Assembly (NCBI GenBank): GCA_003719395.1
Contig: RHMC01000020.1
Span: 1 to 64,000 of the forward strand
Length of the DNA stretch: 64,000 bases
Direction of reading: 5' to 3'
Origin: Streptomyces altiplanensis
GTDB taxonomy: Bacteria; Actinomycetota; Actinomycetes; Streptomycetales; Streptomycetaceae
Below the pieces are notes generated by a model. The model was not told where the DNA came from and ran no database searches. It saw only the letters and a program-made list of their open reading frames with translations. A program made the translations under genes and the position numbers. Shown here piece after piece: positions 28,730 to 36,712 of this stretch; position 1 is the stretch's first letter; each line of letters starts with the position of its first letter.

Positions 28730-28758
28730 GCATGCAAGACTAGCGCAAGCTACGCAAG
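28726..28758 (-). promoter_or_regulatory. Putative autoregulatory LacI operators
   Basis: TCTTGCATGCATGA overlaps the lacI-type start codon (28726-28739) and matches the importer promoter site at 13 of 14 bases. Next to it GCGCAAGCTACGCAAG recurs almost exactly inside the hairpin at 18861-18876. Binding here would block the regulator's own start. Confidence 0.45.
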
Positions 28759-28780
28759 GAAATTGCAATACTTTCGCCAT

Positions 28781-29268
28781 GCCCCACAGATCCGAGTTCG
28801 CCTGGGAGCCGACGTGCGAGCGAGGCCCGGGCAGCCCACTGGATCATTGGTGTTTTCAGGATGGTTTGCCGCAAAGAGATGAGCAACAGGCCCGATCACC
28901 GCTGCTGTTGAAGGGGAAGGTTTCCGGCCGCTCCTCCACAGTTGCGGGAATGCGCGCATGCCACACCCGCCTCGGCCTTTCCCCAGGCGGCGCCCTCGCG
29001 TGCCGAGCGCCACCATCCTGGCGAACACCCCGCCCACACGACCGGGCACCTGCTACGGCCGGAACGGCATCGAGTCCAGCCAGTGGTGGGGCCGCCGCCG
29101 TCCTGCACGTCGGCGGCCCCCGAACCGACCTCCGGCCCCGACCTCCGGCCCCGGCCTCGGCGAGGTCCGTGTCCGCATTCACCGTCGCGGGCGTCGTCAC
29201 CGTCCCCGCCCCCGTGCCCAGTAGCGCAGACCCGGAACACTGCTCTTCACCGGTAGGACGGCAGCGCG
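28781..29268. other. Intergenic, no gene seen
   Basis: About 490 bases. Several open frames exist on both strands but all are Arg/Pro-rich with no recognisable motif. Confidence 0.4.
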
Positions 29269-29610
29269 GTGCCGGGCGTGGGTCCGGTCCCCCCGGCCCT
29301 GTGCGGCGTCGACGGCGTCGACTACGACCAGGTCGCAACCGAGCGCCTGGAGCCTTCACCGCAGGCGGTGGTGCGTGACGTCCTCGGGAAACGCCGGCCT
29401 TCGGGCTGGGTACTGCAGCAGGTGCGCGACGGTCGCTGCCCCGTCCGGGGTGTACTGCACGCGCCGGACCGCGAGGAAGCGCCGCAGGGCGCGCCGCTGC
29501 TCGATATGGAGCACGCCCTGAACGTCACGGAGAAGCCGGGGACACCGCTGTGCGCGCTGTGTGACCACGCTCAGGAGCCGGGAACCCATCGCGTCGTGCC
29601 GAAGGCGTGA
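29269..29610 (+). pseudogene. DUF6233-like protein, probably truncated
   Basis: The part from residue 40 reads S-G-W-V-L-Q-Q-V-R-D-G, V-L-H-A-P-D and P-L-C-A-L-C, which matches the DUF6233 C-terminal half (tryptophan strand, His/Cys pair, then CxxC). The first 35 residues do not match the usual helical start, and the end overlaps the convergent DUF2690-like gene by 40 bp. The gene is therefore probably rearranged. The role of the family is unknown. Confidence 0.45.
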
Positions 29611-30080
29611 GTGACCCACGCTCCGGCGCTGTTCTTGCGGTAGAGGTATCCCTCCACCCACATCGAGTACTTGCGGCTCATCATCGGCGTGTAGCAGGTG
29701 GTCTGACCGGCCTGGACATGCTTGTTCCCGCCGGCGGTGTCACAGCTGAAGGCGAGTGCGTGGCTGCCGTTGGGTCCGGCGCGGCGAATCAGCGCGTTGC
29801 CCGACTCGCCGGCACTGAGCTTGGTGCCGAAGTTCACGAACGCCCACGCCGTGTTGCATCGCAGGTTCCAGCGGAACTGGACAGTGCCGTAGACGCTGTC
29901 CCCCCGGACGATCTCCTCGGTGTCGTGGATGGATCCATCGGAGTTGCAGGAGCGGCCGTTGATCACTTTGTAGGGCGACTGGCCGTTGTACGGGTCCGCG
30001 GCCTCGGCTGCCTGGGCCGGGGCGACAAACGACAGCAGGGTCAAGACGGCGAGCAGGATGAACAAGGGCTTCGACTTCAT
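29571..30080 (-). CDS. Secreted DUF2690-like protein
   Basis: The 169-residue product starts at the ATG at 30080 (AAGGAG upstream) with a signal peptide ending A-Q-A. The mature part has S-C-N-S-D-G, then V-Q-F-R-W-N-L-R-C-N-T-A-W-A-F-V and T-C-Y-T-P-M-M near the end. The C-x-T-A-W-A motif and the late T-C-Y-T-x-M-x are features I associate with DUF2690. Four cysteines could form two disulfides. It stands alone; the function is unknown. Confidence 0.65.
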   Translation of the reverse strand: MKSKPLFILLAVLTLLSFVAPAQAAEAADPYNGQSPYKVINGRSCNSDGSIHDTEEIVRGDSVYGTVQFRWNLRCNTAWAFVNFGTKLSAGESGNALIRRAGPNGSHALAFSCDTAGGNKHVQAGQTTCYTPMMSRKYSMWVEGYLYRKNSAGAWVTHAFGTTRWVPGS

Positions 30081-30174
30081 CAGGTCTCCTTCGTGCGACA
30101 CCGGTCCAGTACCTACCCGGTTTCAGCAAGTCCGGATCCCCGCCCAGGGCTTGCCCGGGCGGTCTCTGAGACAA

Positions 30175-30472
30175 CGTCCTGGCCGACAAGGCCTACTCCT
30201 CCCGCACGATCCGCGAGCACCTGCGCAAGCGCGGCATCCGGGCGGTGATCCCCATTCCGGCGGACCGGCGTGGCCACCGGTGGCGGCGCAGCAGCCGGGG
30301 CGGCAGACCGCCGGCCTTTGACCGCGAGGCATACAAGCAGCGCAACACGGTCGAACGGTGCATCAGCCGCTTGAAGCAGTGGCGCGGAATCGCCACCCGC
30401 TACGAGAAGACAGCGACCCTCTACCTGGCAGGGCTGCACGTCGCGGGCATCTTCCTCTGGTCCGCCCGATGA
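30175..30472 (+). pseudogene. IS5-family transposase, C-terminal remnant
   Basis: The frame reads V-L-A-D-K-A-Y-S-S-R, I-P-A-D-R-R-G and Y-K-Q-R-N-T-V-E-R-C-I-S-R-L-K-Q-W-R-G, the last part of an IS5 DDE transposase including the final catalytic Glu in N-T-V-E-R. The N-terminal two thirds are absent. The 3' end of the element lies just after the stop at 30472. Confidence 0.85.
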
Positions 30473-30598
30473 TCCAAACACGAGGCCCTAGTTCTGCGAG
30501 ACCCCGCTCCCCCACCGGACCGTGCCCGGTTTGCCCCCGAACTCCGTTCTCGTAATCCCTCGCAAAATGGCGTTCGCACAAATCCCCGCGCGACAGGT

Positions 30599-30640
30599 CG
30601 TGAGTGTTCCGGGCGGCGAGAACCGCCCGGAACACTCACG
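30599..30640 (-). terminator. Perfect 18-bp hairpin, sigma gene terminator
   Basis: The arms 30599-30616 and 30623-30640 are exact 18-base complements around the loop CGAGAA. The structure starts 21 bases after the end of the minus-strand sigma factor gene, so it is probably its terminator. Confidence 0.75.
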
Positions 30641-30660
30641 ATGCCAGAGCAGCAGCAGGC

Positions 30661-31527
30661 CTACCTGGCGAGTTCGGCCAGTTCGTCGAGCCGTGTCAGC
30701 TTCTGCGGATTTCTCATCAGGTAGATCCGGGTGACCCGCCCGTTCTCCACTACAAGGCTCAGTGCGGTCGGCTCGCCGTCGATCTCGAACCGGCCCGCAG
30801 GCGCGCCGTTGAGCCACACGGTCGCCGTCTCGAACGAGGCCGCCACCCGGTTCGCGCGCGCGAGCACCGTCGCCACCAGTTCGGCCCCGTGGAGCGGAGC
30901 CAGAGCGGCTGCAGCAAGCCCGCCGCCATCGGCGATCAGGACCACGTCCGGCGCCATGACCTCCAGCAGCTCCTGCAACCGCCCGGTTCGCAACGCGGCC
31001 AGGAACCGCTCCATCACGGCCCGCTGCTCCGTCCGGCTCACTTGCACCCGCGGCCGCCGAGCCGCCACATGCTCGCGTGCCCGTCGCGCGATCTGCCGCA
31101 CTGTGGCCGCGGACTTCCCGACGGCCTCGGCGATCTCGCCGTACGGCATCTCGAACACCTCGCGGAGCACGAACACCGCCCGCTCGGTGGGCCCGAGCGT
31201 TTCGAGGACGGTCAGCATCGCGATCGAGACGCTCTCCGCGAGCTCGACGTCCTCGGCAACATCAGGGCTGGTCAGCAGCGGCTCCGGCAGCCACTCGCCG
31301 ACGTACTCCTCGCGGCTGCGCGACAACGTGCGCAGGCGGTTGAGCGCTTGCCGTGTGACGACCCGGACGAGGTACGCCCGCGGGTCGCTCACTTGCGACT
31401 GGTCGACGTCGGCCCACCGCAGCCAGGAATCCTGCAGCACGTCCTCCGCGTCGGCCGCCGACCCGAGCATCTCGTAGGCGACCGTGAACAGAAGGCTGCG
31501 ATGGGCGACGAACGGGTCCTCGGTCAT
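30661..31527 (-). CDS. ECF41-type sigma factor with SnoaL-like tail
   Basis: Intact, 288 residues. Region 2 carries Y-E-M-L-G-S-A-A-D-A-E-D-V-L-Q, the linker W-L-P-E-P-L is present, region 4 has E-R-A-V-F-V-L-R-E-V-F, and the tail contains A-D-G-G-G and N-P-Q-K-L near the end. These are the hallmarks of ECF41 factors, in which the SnoaL-like tail controls activity. The start overlaps the stop of the upstream decarboxylase-like gene as ATGA, so both are one operon. A promoter of the ECF41 type lies upstream of that operon, suggesting autoregulation. Confidence 0.93.
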   Translation of the reverse strand: MTEDPFVAHRSLLFTVAYEMLGSAADAEDVLQDSWLRWADVDQSQVSDPRAYLVRVVTRQALNRLRTLSRSREEYVGEWLPEPLLTSPDVAEDVELAESVSIAMLTVLETLGPTERAVFVLREVFEMPYGEIAEAVGKSAATVRQIARRAREHVAARRPRVQVSRTEQRAVMERFLAALRTGRLQELLEVMAPDVVLIADGGGLAAAALAPLHGAELVATVLARANRVAASFETATVWLNGAPAGRFEIDGEPTALSLVVENGRVTRIYLMRNPQKLTRLDELAELAR

Positions 31528-32102
31528 GCCGTCGACGCTGCCCGGGACGTCTCAGGGCGTGTGGCCAGTGGGATCTCGCAGGCATCGGAGAAACCCTGCG
31601 ACGTGATCCCGTTCGCATTGTTGTTCCTGGTCGCCATGTTGACGAAGGCGATGTACGCGGTGAGCTCGACCATCGCCGCCGGGCCGAGCCGGTCGAGCAG
31701 GCTCGCGTACAGCTCGTCGGTGACGGTCGGCGGCGTGTTCGTCATGGCCTCGGCGTACTCCATCGCGTCCCGCTCCAGCGGGGTGAACACCTCCGACTCC
31801 CGCCAGCGCGGCACCTGGCTCGCCTTGGCCAGGTCCAGGTTCTCGTTCTGCGCCTGGAAGTAGCCGACGTCGAGGCACCAGCTGCAGCCGACCTGCGCCG
31901 CGACGGCCATGTGCGCGAACGACTTGAGGCTCGCGTCGGCCACATCCCATTCAGCCAGCTTGGCCGAAAACTCCAGGCTGGACGTGGCGACCTTGGGGCT
32001 GTGCCACACCACCTCGACGGGCTCGGGCACGGCACCGAGCTGCTTGATCATGTTTTCCCTCATCGCGGCGGGGAGCTCCGCCTTCGGAATGCGCGGTGTC
32101 AT
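31524..32102 (-). CDS. Carboxymuconolactone decarboxylase/AhpD-like protein
   Basis: The 192-residue product has the AhpD-like core: H-M-A-V-A-A-Q-V-G-C-S-W-C-L-D-V-G with the CxxC redox pair, then a long helix ending in A-F-V-N-M-A-T-R-N-N-N. The ATG at 32102 has AAGGAG upstream. Members next to ECF41 sigma factors are regular targets of that factor and probably act in peroxide or aldehyde detoxification. It is translationally coupled to the sigma gene. Confidence 0.9.
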   Translation of the reverse strand: MTPRIPKAELPAAMRENMIKQLGAVPEPVEVVWHSPKVATSSLEFSAKLAEWDVADASLKSFAHMAVAAQVGCSWCLDVGYFQAQNENLDLAKASQVPRWRESEVFTPLERDAMEYAEAMTNTPPTVTDELYASLLDRLGPAAMVELTAYIAFVNMATRNNNANGITSQGFSDACEIPLATRPETSRAASTA

Positions 32103-32145
32103 GGTGTCTCCTTGTCCAGTGGCCTGTCGGCCTGTTTGACATGAA

Positions 32146-32172
32146 GACACCGCCGGACCCACGAATGTGACA
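32146..32172 (-). promoter_or_regulatory. ECF41-type promoter
   Basis: On the minus strand TGTCACA (32166-32172) is followed after exactly 16 bases by TGTC (32146-32149), about 45 bases before the decarboxylase start. The ECF41 consensus as I recall it is TGTCACA-N16-CGTC, so one base differs. Confidence 0.7.
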
Positions 32173-32524
32173 ACCACCGTCACGCATGGTTTCGAGGGGC
32201 GGTACGGCAACGACCCGATACTCGCTTCTCCTTCCGTCACCTCAAGGTTCGCATTTCGCCGGTTCCCCTCCGGGGACCGGAGGTACGCCGCCTTCGGCCC
32301 ACCACCGGGAGCTCGCACATCCACCCCTGCTCGGCGAATCGGGGCACGACCGCATGGCGAAGGGGCGGTCGCAGCTGCGGCGCCCTTCTCGAAGGTCCCC
32401 AGAGTGTGCTGTTCCAGAAGGAATGCATGACAGCTGTCACTCCTTCACCGAGGCGGAGCGCTTCGTTCCCTGGTGACAACGAGCCTGCCCTCGTGAACAT
32501 CGGGCGGGCCGCCGTAGCCGGAGA
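32173..32524. other. Intergenic, no gene seen
   Basis: About 350 bases upstream of the ECF41 promoter. No supported gene or strong hairpin. Confidence 0.4.
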
Positions 32525-32896
32525 TCAGTCCGCGTACACGAAGACCAGGCACAGAGCCGCGAACGGCACGACGGACGCGCCGAGCAGCGCCAGCACCGCC
32601 GGGACCGCCGCCGTCAGCCGCTCCCTGCCCCTGCGCCGGCCCGAACGGAATACCGCGCGGGCCAGGGCGAGCGGCAGCGTCACGAGGACGAGGAAGACCA
32701 CCGGCGTCGAGAGCCGGCTGAACGCGGTGGCGCCGGTGTCGGTGACCAGGTGCCAGGCGGTCGTGCCGAAGACCACTGCCGGGCCGACCAGCAGGCCGAA
32801 CGAGAGGACCGACGCCACGGCGACGGTCAGTCCTTCGGTCAGCCGCTCGGCACGCGTACGCTTCCGGCGCACTTCCGTCATGCCCTTGTCCCCCAT
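32525..32896 (-). CDS. Small integral membrane protein
   Basis: The 123-residue product (or 118 from the second ATG) has a basic start, R-R-K-R-T-R-A-E-R-L, and three hydrophobic segments at roughly residues 25-45, 62-82 and 97-118, separated by a basic loop (R-S-G-R-R-R-G-R-E-R). No family is recognised. It is a single gene; the codon bias and membrane pattern support it being real. Confidence 0.65.
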   Translation of the reverse strand: MGDKGMTEVRRKRTRAERLTEGLTVAVASVLSFGLLVGPAVVFGTTAWHLVTDTGATAFSRLSTPVVFLVLVTLPLALARAVFRSGRRRGRERLTAAVPAVLALLGASVVPFAALCLVFVYAD

Positions 32897-32997
32897 GCCC
32901 GTTCCCCCAGGTGCCGCAGTTCGGTGTCACCAGTGCTCCGGTCGAGCCGCGCAACCCGTAGCCGGCAGGAGACGACAGCGCCAGGGCCCCCGGGGCG

Positions 32998-33393
32998 GTG
33001 GACACGATGATCTCATGGGCCCACCGGCCCGTCGGTGTCCTACCGCTCCCTGCGCGGAGCCGGCCAAGCCGGCCTCGTGAACCTCGACGACGGCCTCACC
33101 TGAGGCGTCTTTCCCTGCTCTTCACCGACCACGGTCTGGGCCTGGTCGCCGTCGGACTCGGTCCGGGCACCGCCATGGTCTGCCTTGCCCTCACCGTCTC
33201 CATCTGCGACCGGGCCCTCCGCCTGACGCGCCAACGCCCTCGGGACCGCTTCAGGCGGGACATCGGCTACGCAGCAGGCACCCCTGTTGCCGGCGCCCCC
33301 GCCGGCGCCCTCAACGCCGCCGCCATCCTCACCGCCGCCTCAGGGCTCCTCGCCGCCCGGTGGATCACGAGGCGCCGGCCCGACACCCGCTGA
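32998..33393 (+). CDS. Possible membrane protein, start uncertain
   Basis: From about residue 40 the frame shows two hydrophobic stretches (G-L-V-A-V-G-L-G-P-G-T-A-M-V-C-L-A-L and A-G-A-L-N-A-A-A-I-L-T-A-A-S-G-L-L-A) with a basic loop between them, and high G/C in third positions. The first 35 residues are Arg/Pro-rich and look non-coding. It may be the remaining part of a longer gene. No family is recognised. Confidence 0.35.
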   Translation: MDTMISWAHRPVGVLPLPARSRPSRPREPRRRPHLRRLSLLFTDHGLGLVAVGLGPGTAMVCLALTVSICDRALRLTRQRPRDRFRRDIGYAAGTPVAGAPAGALNAAAILTAASGLLAARWITRRRPDTR

Positions 33394-33609
33394 GCGACCG
33401 GCCTGCCCCAGTCGCTACCGGGGCAGGCCCCGGGTGGTCCGCCACAAGCACCGCGACAGTCCCTTCCTCGGATGCGTGCACCTCCCCCGGGCTCCAGCCG
33501 CTCGCGAGGTCCTGGGACCTGTTCCTGGTGGTGGTCCAGCCGGGTGAGTTCCATCGCGTCGGCGCTCTCCGGTCAGGTACCGCAGACGTACGCCTGCGAG
33601 CAGGGTCGC

Positions 33610-34236
33610 TCAGGCGGGTGCTTGCCGGCTGGGCCGGGCGTGCGCCAGGAGGAACTCGGTCGCCCGTGCGATGGCCTCGGTCGAGGTGCGGTGGACGGCT
33701 TCGGACTCCTCGTCCTGCTGATCCGCGGCGGTGGCGGTGTACCACCAGGCATCGGCGTCCGGGTCGTGGTGAATGGCGGCGGTGCCTCCTGCGTAGTGGA
33801 GCGGGATGGACTCGCCGGCGGACCTCTTGACTACCGCATGGGGCCACTTGAGGCGGGCGGACTGGCGCTTGATGCCACCCCAGGCTGTACCCAGCTGGGT
33901 GTAGCTGGCTCCGCTGCGGCCGGCGACGGTGGCGGCGCTCTCGGCCAGCCGGTCGACGGACCGCTTTGCTTCGTACAGTGCTCGCAGCAAGGCCAGTTGT
34001 ACGTCGGGCGCGGCCATGAGCGCGGGGTCGAAGGGCTTGCCGGCGGTGCGGTAGGCCAGCGCGCGCGTCGAGATCCGTTCGGCCAGCGCGCGGACCGCGT
34101 TGAGCACGTCCTCGTCCATGGCGAACGCGTCGTCCTCGGTGGGCTCGCTCCAGGCGGGCTCCACCAGAGTCATGACGGTGGCCCAGAAGTTCTCGTCGTT
34201 TTTGTCGGGGGTGGGGATCGTTGCAGCATCATCCAT
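33610..34236 (-). CDS. Uncharacterised protein with a possible HTH, under three phased operators
   Basis: The 208-residue product has an acidic N-terminus, a helical middle (V-R-A-L-A-E-R-I-S-T-R-A) and a segment S-Y-T-Q-L-G-T-A-W-G-G-I-K-R-Q-S-A-R that fits a helix-turn-helix. The last third is Trp/Tyr/His-containing (D-A-W-W-Y-T-A). I cannot name a family. The ATG at 34236 sits just after a promoter with TTGTCA and GATACT 17 bases apart, so the mRNA is probably leaderless. Three identical-pattern dyads cover this promoter, which would suit autorepression by the product itself. Confidence 0.75.
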   Translation of the reverse strand: MDDAATIPTPDKNDENFWATVMTLVEPAWSEPTEDDAFAMDEDVLNAVRALAERISTRALAYRTAGKPFDPALMAAPDVQLALLRALYEAKRSVDRLAESAATVAGRSGASYTQLGTAWGGIKRQSARLKWPHAVVKRSAGESIPLHYAGGTAAIHHDPDADAWWYTATAADQQDEESEAVHRTSTEAIARATEFLLAHARPSRQAPA

Positions 34237-34238
34237 AC

Positions 34239-34310
34239 GACAAGTATCACTGTCACTAAGCTTGATGACAAGTGTAACTGTCAGAGAATCGCATGACAGC
34301 TTCACCTGTC
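34239..34310 (-). promoter_or_regulatory. Three GACA-N8-TGTC dyads spaced exactly 28 bp
   Basis: GACAAGTATCACTGTC (34239-34254), GACAAGTGTAACTGTC (34267-34282) and GACAGCTTCACCTGTC (34295-34310) repeat every 28 bases. They overlap the -10 and -35 boxes of the promoter for the gene starting at 34236. The regular phasing suggests cooperative binding along the helix. Confidence 0.85.
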
Positions 34311-34535
34311 GCTGAGCTCTGAAGTCTCGGATCGAAGAGGTTCGGCCGCGGTCATGGCTCGGTTGCCGTCCGCCGATGCCGACGCGGGTTTCACGTCGGC
34401 CGAAGAAGCACCGCGCGACGGCCACCCGCTGTGCCAAGCACTGCTACGTCTGCCTCGGCGCCGCTGCGGCCCTCACCATCCGGCTCCGCACGGATCGACC
34501 GGACAGGTCCCAGTCACTTCTGCGCACCACGCGAG

Positions 34536-35294
34536 CTACATCCGCGTCCGCGCGTGCGCTTGCAATGCGTCGCGGACGAACGTCGTGCCCGCGACGTCGT
34601 CGTACATGCCGGCGAAGCGGGGGTCGTCGACGTACATGTCCCCCAGGCCTTCCACCATCTCGATCGAGCGCTCCCGGTCGCCCTCGGCCGTGGGGGTACC
34701 CGGGATCTGGCTCAGCCACCGGACGTGCCGGGCAGCCAGTGACTGAGCGTGTTCCGATGTCGGGGAAACCCCGGCCTTCACTGCGGCGACCCATGCGGCG
34801 ACGAGGTCTTCGGCGGCCTGCTTCCAGGCCCGCTGCTGCTCAAGGGTCTTGCCGTGCCACCAGTCGTTGCTCACCTGGAACGCGCGCTCGCCCCAGCGTG
34901 AGATCACCTCGTCCTTGTAGCGGTCGTTGAACCCCGCCAACATGACGTCCATCCGCGGTTCCGCCCCCGCCCGGAGGGCCTCGAGCGTGTGACGCACAGA
35001 CCGGATCTGCCGTTCGATGCGGTCCCGTTCCTCTTCCAGTGCGGTGATGTGCTCGCGGAGCCCGTCGCACGTGTCCACCTCGTCGGCCAGGACCTCGGCG
35101 ATGGCCGGCAAGCCCATGCCTAGCCGGCGCATGAGCAGGATCCGCTGGAGCCGGGCGACCGCGCCCGGGTCGTAGTAGCGGTACCCGTTCGCGCCGACCC
35201 GGGACGGGGCCAAGAGCCCGATGTGGTCGTAGTGACGCAGGGTGCGGCTGGTGATGCCAGCTCTCGTCGCGAGTTCCTGGATCGTCCACTCCAT
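34536..35294 (-). CDS. MerR-family regulator with TipAS-like domain
   Basis: Intact, 252 residues. The N-terminal MerR part reads T-I-Q-E-L-A-T-R-A-G-I-T-S-R-T-L-R-H-Y-D with the wing G-Y-R-Y-Y-D, followed by a dimerisation helix (about 75-115). The C-terminal half (Y-K-D-E-V-I-S-R-W-G and W-L-S-Q-I-P-G-T-P) resembles the TipAS antibiotic-binding domain. It starts 10 bases after the protease gene and shares its promoter. The promoter has the stretched spacer MerR proteins act on, so the regulator probably activates its own operon when a ligand binds. Confidence 0.9.
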   Translation of the reverse strand: MEWTIQELATRAGITSRTLRHYDHIGLLAPSRVGANGYRYYDPGAVARLQRILLMRRLGMGLPAIAEVLADEVDTCDGLREHITALEEERDRIERQIRSVRHTLEALRAGAEPRMDVMLAGFNDRYKDEVISRWGERAFQVSNDWWHGKTLEQQRAWKQAAEDLVAAWVAAVKAGVSPTSEHAQSLAARHVRWLSQIPGTPTAEGDRERSIEMVEGLGDMYVDDPRFAGMYDDVAGTTFVRDALQAHARTRM

Positions 35295-35304
35295 CGTTCC
35301 AGTG

Positions 35305-36188
35305 TTACCCGCGGCGGAGCGTGGCGGCGATGATCTCCGAGCTGTCGGCGTGCAGGGCCTGCGCCGCCGTCTGCCCGGTCGCCGCCAGGTAGGTGTCGAC
35401 CAGCCTGTTGCCCGCGGCGTACCCGGCGCCCGTCGCAGTCCCACCGGGGTGAGGCCGAAGCGCTCGGCGCTGGGGTCACCGTGCACCCAGGCAGTGAAGT
35501 TCTGCATGCCTGTCACGTCGAGCCCGGTGAGCACCTTGCCGAAGATCTCGTCGTCGTGCAGGTACGGCACGCCGATGCGGGTGGGGCCGAGTTCGTTGCC
35601 GTAGAGCTGTCGGGCGAAGGCGTCGGCCAGACCCTCGGAGACGATGTGCTCGCCGACCGTGACGGTCATCGGGTCCCACACGACCCCGCCCGGGCCGAAC
35701 CGCAGGTTGTGGTGGAGTTCGTGCACGGCGGTGGCCTCCAGCCGCTCCACGTTCTCGGGGAAGGGCCAGAGCGTGATCACGATGTGGCCCGAGATGCCGC
35801 CGAACCCGGTCACTCCTTGGCAGGGACCCATGAAGTGCTCGTCACCCGGGTCGCCGAGCACGAACAGCACGGTGATGTCCGGGGCCCCCAGCCCCGGCGT
35901 CGTCTCCAGCAGTACGGTGAGAGCGTCGTCGAGGGCGCGTTGCATCCGCTCCCAGGCTCCGGCCGCCGCCAGGGTTTCGAGCGCGTCGAGGCAGCGCTCC
36001 TCGTCGCGGTCGATGGGGAACCCGGACGCTTCGAGGTGCATGGCCACCAGGTCGACCTCGCCGGGGTGGTAGCGGTACATGCCCCTGGTGGGCTCCAGCA
36101 TCGAACGCAGCAGGTCAACGCGGTCCGCGACCGGGGCCAGCAGGATCCGCCTCGTGGCGGAGAAGGTGTCAAGAACAGTGATCGGCAT
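35305..36188 (-). CDS. DUF2268-type putative zinc protease (frameshifted)
   Basis: The corrected product of about 295 residues carries the zinc-protease motif H-E-L-H-H near residue 162, followed by E-G-L-A-D-A-F-A-R-Q-L with the likely third ligand Glu. No signal peptide is present. A frame change near 35440 follows F-G-L-T-P-V-G; the other frame supplies T-G-A-G-Y-A-A-G-N-R-L-V-D-T-Y-L and a stop at 35305. The ATG at 36188 has no ribosome site, but TAGCGT stands seven bases before it. It is the first gene of an operon with a TipAS-type MerR. The substrate is unknown. Confidence 0.8.
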
Positions 36189-36195
36189 GGCCCCG

Positions 36196-36226
36196 ACGCT
36201 AGAAGTTGACGCAGCGTCAAGGTCAA
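36196..36226 (-). promoter_or_regulatory. MerR-type promoter: 19-bp spacer with a dyad
   Basis: On the minus strand TTGACC (36221-36226) and TAGCGT (36196-36201) are 19 bases apart, and the spacer holds the perfect 15-bp palindrome TTGACGCTGCGTCAA (36206-36220). A 19-20 bp spacer with a central dyad is the hallmark of promoters activated by MerR through DNA distortion. Confidence 0.85.
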
Positions 36227-36555
36227 ACCACCGGCGTTGTAGGTGCGCGTCGCGTGGACGAGTTCCCTGCGCGTGTCCTTCTCGGCCAGGCGGGGTACAA
36301 GTACCTCTCCTGCGGCTGACAGGCTGCCGCACGACTGATCCCGGTCACGTATGGCGGCATGCGGAAAGGCCGTGCGAGCTGTCTGGATTGTGAAGATCAA
36401 GGAAGCCCGCGCGGCCACGTCCCGTCCTGCCTTCTGTGGTCTCTCGCACATGCATCCGGGCGCGGCTGGTGGAAGAACTCGCCCGGCGTGGGGAGGCGCG
36501 CTGGGGGTCCGGGCGCCGTCAACGGCGCGAGGAGCCTGCCGGCATCAGGCAGGAG
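36227..36555. other. Intergenic, no gene seen
   Basis: About 330 bases between the MerR-type promoter and a transposase fragment. No supported gene. Confidence 0.4.
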
Positions 36556-36712
36556 CCGGGCCGAAGTGCGCATTCGTCTTCACCGGCCGGTTACTGGCCA
36601 CGCTCGCGCATCTGCGGACCGGCCTTGCCCACGAGGTCCTCGGGGTGCTCTACGAGGTGGGGTCCTCCACGATCGGCCGGGCCGTCGCCGGGATCCGCCC
36701 GCGGTCGATGAG
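36556..36712 (+). pseudogene. Transposase N-terminal helix-turn-helix remnant
   Basis: The frame gives F-V-F-T-G-R-L-L-A-T-L-A-H-L-R-T-G-L and V-G-S-S-T-I-G-R-A-V, matching the N-terminal DNA-binding part of IS5-group (DDE_Tnp_4-like) transposases. It stops where the EamA gene body begins, so the element probably inserted at, or recombined with, the end of that gene. Confidence 0.65.

Noticed and set aside
34536-36332. One fused protease-MerR protein of 598 codons
   Set aside because: The fusion arises from a frameshift near 35440. The corrected protease stops at 35305, ten bases before the MerR start.
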